A DNA stretch of 64,000 bases from Fonsecaea monophora (lineage: Eukaryota; Ascomycota; Eurotiomycetes; Chaetothyriales; Herpotrichiellaceae), in the NCBI RefSeq assembly GCF_001642475.1, contig NW_019174018.1, positions 62,001 through 126,000 of the forward strand, read 5' to 3'. Under the pieces are notes generated by a model. That model saw nothing but the letters and a program-made list of their open reading frames with translations. It searched no databases and was not told the DNA's origin. Below, piece after piece: positions 22,315 to 32,570 of the stretch. Numbering within the stretch: the first letter of the stretch is position 1; each line of letters opens with the position of its first letter. The position numbers were made by a program, and so were the translations under genes.

Positions 22315-23808
22315 TTACAAATATAGACCCTCGGGCTCGCCCTCGTTCTTCGTCTTCATTACACTGTCCCTTGCGCTCCGGAAGTCGGCCATGTTGACTC
22401 TCATTCTCCTCTCTCTCAGAGCCCTCAGCCCAGCTTCGGAGCAGATAGCCTTGATATCGGCACCACTCAAGTCATCCTTCTGGGCAATGAACTCGTCGAG
22501 ATCCACATCTTCGGCAAGTGACATCTTACTCGTGTGGAGGGTGAAGATCTTCTTCTTGGTGGCGGTATCAGGGTTCTCGAAGAGAATTTTGCGATCGATA
22601 CGGCCGGGTCGGATCAAGGCCGGATCCAAGGTCTCAATCTTGTTGGTCGCCATGATCACTTTCACATCGCCGCGGTCGTCGAACCCATCAAGCTGGTTGA
22701 GCAGTTCCAACATGGTACGCTGAATCTCCCGCTCACCTCCGGATGTTGATTCATAACGTTTCGTGCCGATGGCGTCGATTTCGTCAATGAACACAATCGA
22801 AGGCGCGTTTTCAGCGGCAACCTGGAACAACTGACGCACTAGTCGGGGACCATCACCAAGGTATTTCTGAATCAACTCGGAGCCCACAATGCGGAGGAAG
22901 GTGGCCGAAGTTTGGTTTGCGACGGCTTTGGCGAGAAGAGTCTTGCCTGTGCCGGGGGCACCGTAGAGAATAACACCCTTCGGAGGTTTTATACCCATCT
23001 CTTCGTACAACTCTGGATGCAGTAAGGGGAGCTCAACGGCTTCCCGCACCTCTTGTATCTGGGATTCCAATCCACCAATATCAGCGTAGGATTCTGTAGG
23101 TGCTTTATCCAGTTTCATTACGGATACCAAAGGGTCGGCATCATCGGTAAGTACACCGACGACAGAGACCGACTTGTGATGAAGCAGGATCGAGGCGCCG
23201 GGCTCGAGAAGATCCTTGTCGACGAACGACATGATAGAGACGTAGTACTCGGGGCCAGTGGCGGAGGAGACAATAGCGTGGTCGTCATCAATCAGTTCTT
23301 CCAGATTGCCGACTCCCATCGGACTACCTCGCATGTCGTCGACCTTACTTCTTTCATCTGAATTGCGATCGAGGAGTTCGCCGTCTGTAGCAGCAGCAGG
23401 AGCTTGTGTCTGAGCAGCTTTTGTTTTCCGGATCTGTTCTTGGTTTTCGACATATTCTTCTTCTAGTAAGAGATGGTCATGGACTCTTTGCATTCGAAGA
23501 TATCGTAGCTTGCAACGGGCGGTTGGGTAAATGGTGGGCAACTTTGCGGCAGCACTTGGGCCTGCTTGCTTGCGCTTCTTGCGGCCGATTCTAGTGGTGG
23601 GCTGCGGAGGAGGTTCATACTTGGGCTTATCCTTCTGAGAAGAGTGTCAGTGAGTTGCCTTGGACCTCTGAACCTGTTTTACCTTCTTGTCCTTGTCATC
23701 TTTCCCTCCTTGACCAGGACCACCTCCCTGCTGTGATGATTGCTGGTTCCCCTACAGGATGTTAGCAGAGCAATAGACAAGGGTCGTTAAGGCATTCGTT
23801 CTCACCAT
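22315..23808 (-). CDS. rpt2: 26S proteasome regulatory ATPase Rpt2 (regulatory subunit 4)
   Basis: AAA+ ATPase of the 19S base that unfolds substrates and opens the 20S gate. Exons on the minus strand: 23808-23806 (the ATG alone), 23751-23683 and 23634-22315; 463 aa. The second exon begins GNQQSS, so splicing produces MGNQQSS, a standard N-myristoylation start conserved in Rpt2. Also visible are an Arg/Lys-rich segment, an N-terminal coiled coil, the OB domain, Walker A GAPGTGKT, Walker B IVFIDEIDAIG, the sensor/arginine-finger region ALIRPGRIDRKI, and the C-terminal HbYX tail LYL that docks into the 20S alpha ring. Length and tails match Rpt2 rather than the other five Rpt subunits. It is divergent from the Ubc1 gene. 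Confidence 0.96.
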
Positions 23809-24516
23809 AGCGCAAACGATGAGAGAGGATGTCAGAGGACTGTGATACCCCTGTAAAGAGTTGTTGAAGAGCGAGAGAGTTGAGATGGGGAGTGGCTAGA
23901 TGAGACCGAACAGTTGATTACAGCAACTCGGGACGGATGCGTGACGATGCCTCGTCGCGCCTGTTCTGGTGCCAAGGCGTGGCTAGTGTAGCAGTGGCTG
24001 AAGAAATCGTGGCTGATCTCGCCGATTCGCCGATGAGGAGAGGAGGACTTTCTCCGATTCCCATCAGCTGCCTCATGCTTATGAAAGTGAGGCTGCGCTC
24101 CATCTCTTCGTAGGCCACAGACCAGGCAACACGTCCACGGTGGCTGTGTGACACACCAACCAGCTCTTCTTGCTGTATTGTTAACTGTCATCTTAGCATC
24201 TCGACTCATCGGCTGAGACTGTTCAGAGTTCGCATCCTCAGTCCACTCTACTACGGACTGCCACCCCTCCCACTCATCCACCCACAATCTACTTGTATTC
24301 GACGTGATTCTAGCTCACAGCCTCGTTCGTTCCTGTCCCTCTCTAAGCACTCCACAATATTCGATCTTCTTGAGCACCTTCTTCATACCTTCGCCAAAGT
24401 CTATCAGCCTTATCTCGCACCTCTCCATCTGACCCAGCACCGTCCCATAGAACACGACCCTCAGTCGCAACGGCCCGCCGCTTGTCCCTTCTCTTTTCTC
24501 GCTCTAGACGAACACA
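23809..24516. promoter_or_regulatory. shared divergent promoter of rpt2 and ubc1
   Basis: A 708-bp spacer between start codons of a proteasome ATPase gene and an E2 gene, both of the ubiquitin-proteasome system. I looked by eye for the yeast PACE element (GGTGGCAAA) and saw no exact copy on either strand. The right 150 bp are pyrimidine-rich (many CTC/TCTC runs), typical of a leader or start region for the plus-strand gene. Confidence 0.5.
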
Positions 24517-25303
24517 ATGGCAGGTCACAAGGCAAGAAGGATAGCCAAAGATCTGGCGGACATTCGTGCGGACTCAACCTCTCAAATCTTTGCTGAGCCT
24601 ATTGGGGATAGCATCACAGATTTGAGAGGATCGTTCAAAGGCCCTTCAGGGACACCGTACGAGGGTGGTACATACGAGGTCTCGATCAAGATACCTAATG
24701 AATACCCATTCAAGCCGCCAGTTATGAAGTTTGTGACAAGGATCTGGCACCCGAATATTTCCAGTCAGACTGTATGTTCCTCCACTCAACTGGCCACTCC
24801 TGGGTGACTGACAGATTCTGCAGGGCGCCATTTGTCTAGACACGCTAAGCACAGGATGGTCTCCCGTTCTAACGATCAAATCTGCCATGATCTCATTGCA
24901 GTCGTTGCTTAGCTCCCCAGAGCCCAAAGATCCCCAAGACGCGGTGGTTGCGAACCAGCTCATCAAGAACCCCAAAGAATTCGAGAGACAGGCACGAGAA
25001 TGGGCGGTGAAATATGCCGGGGCTCCCAGGGCTTTCATCGGTGAAAGTAGCGGAGGGGCTACTGACAAGGACATCGAGGCGGCCGAGAAGGAAAGTCAGG
25101 AGAGAGAAGCCCAAGCCAACATTGCCGTATACGACGGCTACAACAAAGACCTAATTGACCGGTTTGTCATGATGGGATTTGATGTGGAGCGCGTAGTGGA
25201 GGCATTCAATTACGTGGGCATTGATAGAAACGGTGGCCAGGACTATGAATTGGAAGAGGCGTACATGGGCGACATCACGGCCAGACTATTGGGCGAGCCT
25301 TAG
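24517..25303 (+). CDS. ubc1: ubiquitin-conjugating enzyme E2, Ubc1/UBE2K type with UBA domain
   Basis: E2 enzyme that receives ubiquitin from E1 on a catalytic Cys and extends ubiquitin chains. Two exons: 24517-24771 and 24824-25303, with a 52-nt intron between; 244 aa. The UBC fold is complete: YEGGTYEVSIKIPNEYPFKPP, HPN in WHPNISSQ, and GAICLD with the active Cys at about 89. A C-terminal UBA domain starts near residue 190 (NKDLIDRFVMMGFDVERVVEAFNYVG). The UBA tail distinguishes Ubc1/UBE2K from other E2s. The linker between the domains is charged (EAAEKESQEREAQA). It lies head-to-head with rpt2. Confidence 0.94.
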
Positions 25304-25793
25304 ATGCGCTGATATACCTCAGAGCTACCTGGTTGTTCTATGCATAAAAAGCGCTGGTGTTGATATGGTAGGGTTCGACGGCCACCTAGACGGTGGTTTC
25401 GGCAGGATGTACATCACGAGAATTATGAACCATATGCTGCCTTTGATATTAAAAAGAAAAAGCTATTGCTGGGGTGAGCATCATCTGCAAGGTCTGACGC
25501 TGTTTCAGCAACTCTTCACAATGTATTTAAGTGCTCCATGTGACGAAGGAGACGATGAGACTGCGTCTAGAATACAACATTGCTTTCGTTGATATGATTG
25601 GGGGAATTCTCCAAAATGAAGCAGGCTGAAACTTCACACTCGACCGTCCTTGTTCTGTGTCTCGACTCTCCACATACTACTCGGTACATCTCACTTCATA
25701 GACCACCCACAACTGGTAGATGATTCTCAAGCGAGTGAGATCCAACATTTTGAACCGATGATCGCATAGCATGTCAAATGATCACATGACGCC
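25304..25793. other. intergenic spacer
   Basis: Between ubc1 and the cyclin H gene. It holds the 3' region of ubc1 and the promoter of ccl1. No gene recognised. Confidence 0.6.
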
Positions 25794-27079
25794 ATGATTG
25801 AAGACGACGTCTACCGAGCCTCGTCACAGTACCGTTACTGGTCCTACACCAAGGAGTCTCTGGCTCGAATACGAGAGGAGACGAACAAACTCGCCTCTCA
25901 GCGGGTGAGAGCTGCTTTTCGGCGCGTACATGTTGCCAACGGGTCGTCAGAGAATGGAGACAATCACAACGATGACACTCGTGCGGATCATGTCGAGATC
26001 GAGACTCTGACAGTAGCCGAGGAGCTTAAGATTGTTGAATGGGGATGCTCTAAAATTATGGACATGGGTGAAGCCATGAATCCGAGAATACCTTCACATG
26101 TGGTGGTATGTTGATAGCTCTCTTTTCATGTCTCTCACTGTCGTCTGTCTGACGAATTTTGACTTGTTGCGTCCCCTCCTCCTATAAGCACACTACTCTC
26201 GGAATTTCAGCATGGGAGCCATGTCTCTGAATACGTTGCATCTAGGCTACAGCGATTCAGTACCTCCGCCGATTCTACCTCACAAACTCGCCAATGACAT
26301 ATCATCCAAAACAAATCATGATGTGTGCGCTGTATCTCGCCACCAAGGCCGACCACTTCTACATCTCGCTGTCACGTTTTGTCGCTGAACTTAACAATGT
26401 CAGTGAAGACGACGTGAAAGCCCCCGAATTCCTGCTCTTGCAAGGCCTAAGGTTCACGCTGGACGTGCGGCATCCAATGAAGGGTCTCCAGGGAGGACAC
26501 GTCGAGATGAACGTCTTAGCAGAGGAAGGCAGATTGGGAAGCAGCATCACCAAGGCTAGTGGGAGCGAGAAACGAGTCGGCGTCGCCGCGGACAAAGCGA
26601 AGAAGCTTCTGGCTACAGCGGCACAAATGACAGATGCCTATTTCCTCTATACACCTAGCCAAATATGGCTTGCTGCGGTCATGATAGCTGATCGAGAGCT
26701 CGTGGAAGCGTACATCAGTGCCAAACTCGATGATCTGCCACTTCTGGCCAACGGCCCGGACGCCACCGCGGAACATTTCAAGCAAAAGTTAACGGCGACG
26801 ATAGCTTCTTGTGCAACTCTTCTCGAGTCTTATCGAAGTTCCGACGACGACGCCGCCCAGCGCAAGGAAATGAGACGAATCGGCAAGAAATTGACCGTGT
26901 GTCAGAATCCGGAGAAGATGGACATCGTGGCAGTAGCACGGGCAAAGGCGGCAGCAAAGAGGGAGGGGGCCGAGGGAACAGATGCAGAAAAGGCTCTCAA
27001 GAAGCGCAAATTGGAGCGGGAGAGGCTGGAAAGGGATGGAGATGTGTTTGGACCTGAATTGAGGGATATCAAAGATTGA
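25794..27079 (+). CDS. ccl1: cyclin H homologue Ccl1 (TFIIH/CAK cyclin)
   Basis: Cyclin partner of the Kin28/CDK7 kinase, part of TFIIH, acting in RNA polymerase II CTD phosphorylation. Two exons: 25794-26105 and 26246-27079, intron 140 nt; 381 aa. The N-terminus (DDVYRASSQYRYWSYTKESLARIREETN) is the cyclin H N-terminal helix signature. The cyclin box crosses the intron: ...NPRIPSHVV joined to ATAIQYLRRFYLTNSPMTY, then HPKQIMMCALYLATKADHF. The second cyclin fold contains QMTDAYFLYTPSQIWLAAVM. The C-terminus is Lys/Arg/Glu-rich and ends in FGPELRDIKD. The intron is longer than the others in the window, and a small extra exon inside it cannot be excluded, although the two flanking exons join in frame without it. 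Confidence 0.9.
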
Positions 27080-27619
27080 GATCAAGGAATGAGGAATGAT
27101 ACTGCTACTGAAGCTGCACTCCTCTGCTGTTATAGATGTGCAAGCTATAAGCCATGGGCGTATCTGCTTGCCCCGATGACTGCTTAGCGCTGCAAAAGAC
27201 CCAGAGAGTTGGATATTTGATATATTCACCTTACCAGGATGCTTGGTATAGCGACATCAACTTGGACGACCAATATCCTTGAATCGAATTAATAAGACTC
27301 AAAGGAATAGGGAACAGACATTTCTGCTCATCGGTCTCGAATCGGAAATTTCAGCGCGCGCCTGTCCCGCTTTGACCATTGGGGAGTTTCTGGTGTTACA
27401 TCGATGACATGATTTTTTTGGTTGATCTGCTACGGTTTGCGGATATATTTCCCTTTCAGTATTTTGACACGTGAAGGATCTCAACAATTGCGTATTGATT
27501 GCAAAAGCGAGACATTGATTGTCACGAACGAAGCATAGTATTTATAGTCACCTTCTTTGACAGTGCTCGCGGTATAGGTGACAGGAAAAATAAAATCATA
27601 GGAGCAGCTTTATACAAAA
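27080..27619. other. intergenic spacer
   Basis: Between the cyclin H gene and the oxidoreductase gene. AT-rich near 27410-27600, consistent with terminator plus promoter. No gene recognised. Confidence 0.6.
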
Positions 27620-28756
27620 ATGGCCGGAGGCAGATACAACGTCGGAATCATCGGATATGGCTTGAGCGCAAAAACCTTCCATATCCCCTTTGTGAACGCG
27701 GTGTCGGATTTCAATCTGTATGCCATCGTGCAGAGAAGCCCGAAGCCAGAGGACGATGCGAGCAAGGACTGGCCTAATATCAAGCCGTACAGATCGGTGG
27801 AGGAGATGCTGAAGGACGACCAGGTCCATGTCGTCGTCGTCACAACGGCGCCAGAGTCGCATCTTCAACTGGCAAAGGCGGCGCTTCTCGCGAACAAACA
27901 TGGTATGTATTTTCTGTCCTCGGTGAGATTACATGGACTGATTGATGGGTTTTCAGTGGTTGTCGAAAAGCCCTTTACACCCACGTCGGCCGAAGCACAG
28001 GAACTCGTCGATCTGGCCAAATCCCAAAACAGGATCCTCACCGTCTACCAGAACCGACGATGGGATTCGGACTTCTTGACGTTGAAGAAGTACATTCAGG
28101 ATGGCACGTTGGGACGTATAGTCGAATTCGAGACTCACTTCGATCGACATCGACCGGAGCCGCCCCCAGACAACTGGAAGGCCCACCATGCCCCCGGGAC
28201 TGGTGCGGTCTATGATCTAGGGACTCATCTGATGGACCAGGTCGTCAGCTTGTTCGGCATGCCGGAGAAGGTCACCGGCTTCGTGGGGTCACAGCGAGAA
28301 GTGAACACCACCGGATTGGAGGACTCCTGTACGGTGCTGCTCCATTATGCGAGCCCGAAGATGCTGGTCACGGTCAAGGCGGGAGTCGTCAGTCCAGAGG
28401 TGAGTCAACTGAGGTACTGGGTTCGAGGAGACAAAGGCTCTTTCAAGAAGTTTCACCTCGATCCGCAAGAGGACCAGCTTCGGAAGCAAGGTCTGAAACC
28501 TGGGGACAAGGGCTATGGCATCGAGAGCGAGGACAAGTATGGGACCTTGAATCTGTACAGAGACGGCAAGATTTCCAGCGAGGTTGCTCCGACCGTAAAG
28601 CCTGCGACGTACACCGAGTACTACCGACGTCTCGCTGCCGCGCTCGATGGGAATGTTTCTCAGATCCCCGTGGCCCCTGAGCAGGCTGTGGGTGTCATAA
28701 GGCTTGTTGAACTCGCTCGGGAGAGTTCGCAGCAGGGGAGGACTTTGACTGTGTGA
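27620..28756 (+). CDS. Gfo/Idh/MocA family NAD(P)-dependent oxidoreductase
   Basis: Soluble dehydrogenase with an N-terminal Rossmann fold (VGIIGYGLSAKTFHIPF, residues 8-24) and the family's EKP motif (VVVEKPFT). The whole interval is open in one frame (378 aa), but 27903-27956 has all features of a 54-nt intron (GTATGT...GACTGAT...TTTCAG). Removing it gives NKHVVVEKPF, as in relatives, and a 360-aa protein, so I prefer exons 27620-27902 and 27957-28756. The C-terminal domain contains VYDLGTHLMDQVVSLFG, the usual substrate-side helix with its His. It most resembles the YdgJ-like branch; substrates there are mostly unknown sugars, polyols or inositols. No sugar operon or cluster is nearby. Confidence 0.88.
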   Translation: MAGGRYNVGIIGYGLSAKTFHIPFVNAVSDFNLYAIVQRSPKPEDDASKDWPNIKPYRSVEEMLKDDQVHVVVVTTAPESHLQLAKAALLANKHGMYFLSSVRLHGLIDGFSVVVEKPFTPTSAEAQELVDLAKSQNRILTVYQNRRWDSDFLTLKKYIQDGTLGRIVEFETHFDRHRPEPPPDNWKAHHAPGTGAVYDLGTHLMDQVVSLFGMPEKVTGFVGSQREVNTTGLEDSCTVLLHYASPKMLVTVKAGVVSPEVSQLRYWVRGDKGSFKKFHLDPQEDQLRKQGLKPGDKGYGIESEDKYGTLNLYRDGKISSEVAPTVKPATYTEYYRRLAAALDGNVSQIPVAPEQAVGVIRLVELARESSQQGRTLTV

Positions 28757-29088
28757 AGGATTGCCCTATCTGGCTCAAAGCCTCAGTAGAATTCGTGAAG
28801 GACGAGATAACTTCAACCGCAAGAGAAATATAATGCATATTCTTTTGGAAATTCCCTCCTTTCCACTAATATGTACTTGGTAACACTGCAAGGCTGCGAG
28901 GCTACGAGGCTGCGCCACGGTGAAGCATATCCCCGCACAGACTCTCTTTCCCGCACGAATATCTCCAATGGAGAAGTTTTGTCAAGGGAGTTACGCGCCA
29001 TCCTTACCAGGTGCCTTGTCATAGAACGACGTACACCATCACTAGGTGCTAGGTCTGTACGAGGCTGTCTCTGGCGCCCTCGTCTTCC
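28757..29088. other. intergenic spacer
   Basis: Short spacer between two plus-strand genes; should contain the end of the oxidoreductase transcript and the promoter of the large exonuclease-fold gene. Nothing else seen. Confidence 0.6.
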
Positions 29089-32000
29089 ATGTCCAATGGA
29101 TGCAACCGACTCCTTCGCGGCTCGGTTGGGTCCAGCCTGGTGTCTCCCTCCCTGAGACTTTGCACAGCTTGTTGCCAACAAGAGTTCTCTATCAGCCAGA
29201 TCCTACGCCTGGAGAGATATAGAGTGGCAGAATCTAGATGCTCTTGCGAGCCCGGAGGCGAAGATGGACCTGGTGCCGCATCACCAGGCATCACCCTCGA
29301 ACGTACCTTGAGAAGCACGAAAAATACTTCGCGCAACCTCCTCCCTAGTCGCCCTCTGACCAGGGCACATCATGTCTCAGGTCGGGATATTTCGCGCGAT
29401 CTGAACATCCGCATTCAGCCCTTCCACACCCGCTCTGGCTCGCCACTCAGGAACTCTACCAGAGAATGCGGACCTACTCCGACTCTCCCCAGAAAGCCGC
29501 CGTCGCCATCACAGCCGAGTATTGCCCCCCCGCCACAACCCAACCTTTCGAAGCGAACAAGCGTCCGATACCCTCCTTATCTTGGCATGGGCTCGCTCAC
29601 TGCGGACAAAACACGACCCGGCAAAAGTGCCAACTCCGAGATATCTTTGCCCAAAAGCCCGGTCCAAGAACGTGAGCAGGAGAAAGAGCGTCGAAGGAGA
29701 GAGGAGGCAAGACAGCTAGAATCCGCACGACAGGAGGAAGAGCAGAATCGAATGGAGCAGGAGGTTCTGAAAGCCAGAGCAGAGGAACAGCGGATACGGA
29801 AACAAGAAGCCCACCGAGCAAGAACGGAGATTATTGCGCGGAAGCGAGAGGAATGGATGCACAGATCTCGCAAAGCTCAAGACCTCAGCGAAAAGATCGA
29901 TAATTTCGCCTTAAACGACAAGGCCAGCATCGATCGTTACCTGAAGCGCTATCGTTTGCTGGAAAGAGCAAAGCACCTGGAGTCCCAACTTACAGAGTGG
30001 TACAGCGAAGGGGGTCTCAATGAGCGAACTAGAGACATTGGCAACTCCATCTACTTTGATGTGAAGGAGGCGCTGAGCGATGAGAATCTCGCGCCGATCC
30101 TGCGAGAGCTCAATGATTCCGAGCGCTACTGGGCCTACTTGCGGAACCCAGACATTGTCAAAGATGAGAAGCCTGGGGCGTCCTTGCCGACGCGGGTCAG
30201 ACTCCGATTGTACGAGATCTTGTGGCTCCGCAACCAAGTGATTGACACGGCTTGGGTGATTTCAATGACATTGCACGATCTCCGACAAATACGAAGGCTC
30301 AAGGCTCAAGTACTGTGCTCGGCGGAAATTTACGGCCACCACAAACTTACCTACCCGCTGCAGCTACTGGTCAATACGATAGGCCTGAACGCGGAGCGCA
30401 TCATGGAGGACTACTTCCATCTGAGACGCATGTCGGGCCTTTTCTACAAGCCCTCGTCGCGGCGCTTGTTGAAGCTGTTTTACGAAAGCCCGTTTCTCTT
30501 CCATGGCGCGAAGCTGCGCTGGCTGAGCAGGATTGCGATTCGTGATGTGCGACAGAATCTTGAAGAACTTGCAGACACCGCCCTCCAGAGGGAGCTGTTT
30601 TCCAAACTGCGACCTCTGATTGCACACAATCGAGATTTCGTGGGCCTTCAGAGCTCTTACGCTGGACTGTTGACGCTGCTCAAAATCCCATCGAGATCAC
30701 CGCCAGCTCGGTTGAAGATGAAGCTGGAAGAGGCATACGGCCATCTCTCCGACACTCAACGTGACGTTCTGCTTCTGACCGAGTTCGTTATGCTCTGGTC
30801 TGGTGTTCGCAAGATGTGTTCGGACAACCCAAACCTTGAAGGAGGCCGTCGTTTGCTGGCAGAGAGAAGTGATTCTGCCCCGACTGCTTTGTCTGTCGCT
30901 CGCTATAGTGCCGCCCAGCTTCGAGCTACTGTCAAGCACGGAGTACCTTGGCAGACTACTACTTCACTGTATCCTCTCGGTACGGCGATCCCAATCCACT
31001 ACGTCCTTACGTACTCGGGGCTCCGGATGGTGTTGCCACGGTTCACTGGCTGCAAGGTCCTAGGCTTTGACACGATACAGACCGCCAAAACTCAGGGCAC
31101 TCGTCTGGTCGAATTTCTGATTCTTGCAAATGACCACGAGGTTGCAATTATCCATATTGCATTGATGAACCAGTTGTCCCTCATCTCGAAGGAGCCCTTT
31201 GTTGATATCATGCAAGACGCTTCGATTTTGAAGGTCGGTGTTGACGTCGAAAACCAGAGGCAGTTGCTGGCGAGCGGTCCGTCGATTGAACTGGACGGCG
31301 CTGTCGAGCTCTGTGATCGTCTCAGCTATGTCGCCCCCTCTAGTGCGTTATCGTCCAAGGACCGGTCAGGGAGTATTCTGTCAGCAATGGCTTCCCAGGT
31401 TTTTGGCTGCTCTTTGCCGGCTATCGACCTTCCACGAGCGTTGCGAGATCTGCTCATAGGGACAGAATTTCGTGCCATTAGGAGAGTCGGATCAATCGAA
31501 CCTCTTCAGTTTCTTCATTGTGGGTTACAGTTCTCCTCGAATTGGGATTTTGCTAACAAATAACTCCAGATCTCGCCTCGCGCGCCTATGCTGCACTGCA
31601 GCTGTACCGAGTGACTGCCAACAAGGAGACTAAAGCGGTATCCAGCTCGTCAGCTTACTCCCATGTTGATGGTCTTTCGCTGGGCCCTGTCTTGGTATAC
31701 AGGCAATCAGGGGTGAACGATGACGGCTTGCCCAGACAACGATGGCTGCCTCGCCAACGACTGCTACATCTTGCCAGCATTGCAGAACACTGGGCTACAT
31801 CAATCTTCTGGGCAAGAGTACACACAAAAGACTTCAAAAAGCTTTCGAGGCGAGAACAGAAGGTCAAAAGAGAAAAAGCCATCAGGAGGTTGACGGCCTA
31901 TTGCTTGTTCACGACGTTCAACGAGAGACTAGATACAATTCAGCGGTATACAGGGATGCGCCTGGTCGCAACTGAAATTCTTACCATTGTTGACGAGGCA

Positions 32001-32570
32001 AAGCTTCCCTTACGCTCAAGGGATCTTGGATTACTCGACTTTTGGCGAAAGTGGAAGCGCGAGGAGAATCTCTCTCAGGACGAACTGCTTTCTGCAGATC
32101 TCGGTCATGGTCGTGGAGCCACCGCTTCTTCGGACTCGCCGAGCTGGGGATCCAGGCGGGAAACGCTGAGCCCAGTGCACCCGCCTCAGGACCATGCTAT
32201 CAAGTCAACCGGCACACAGCAAGCTTCTGGATATCAAAGCGCAGCCCCCGCGGAGCAGTCGCTGCAGCGGCTGCCTCTGGGTTTACATAGATCACCACAC
32301 GAAGTCGCAACTCGGGCACTACAAAAGAAAATTCGGGGCCCTTCAACAAAGTCAAATGTGCCACTCTCGCATACCACCAAGGCAGGGCCGTTCCCACTCT
32401 TTTCTAAGCCAGTACGAAGTGCTCCCTCCACAAAACCACGTCTACGCAGTGTAGACTTAGCTGCTGCCCCGGATTTGCAGATTTCAACTGGTACGCGAAG
32501 CAGTCTGACAGGAGGGCAAAGAAAGCAGCAGACGAAACTGGAATCTGGGGAAAGGAATGACTGGTCTTGA
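29089..32570 (+). CDS. large protein with degenerate DEDD-type 3'-5' exonuclease (WRN/RNase D-like) fold
   Basis: Two exons, 29089-31519 and 31570-32570, with a 50-nt intron (GTGGGT...GCTAAC...CCAG); 1143 aa. The N-terminus (MSNGCNRLLRGSVGSSL...) is Arg/Ser-rich and could be a mitochondrial presequence. A long charged coiled coil follows at about 194-265. A helical region of some 350 residues without a family I can name leads to a fold resembling a ribonuclease H-like exonuclease at about 655-825: KVLGFDTIQ, LVEFLILANDHEVAIIHIAL, ILKVGVDVENQRQL and YLASRAYAALQLY. At each position where active relatives carry the catalytic acids (FDxE, the Asp of the second motif, YAAxDA) this protein differs, except the first Asp. 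It is probably an inactive or structural relative. The C-terminal 200 residues are disordered. Confidence 0.8.

Noticed and set aside
23809..24516. Proteasome control element (PACE) in the rpt2-ubc1 spacer
   Set aside because: No exact GGTGGCAAA on either strand by eye; a weaker match cannot be distinguished from chance.
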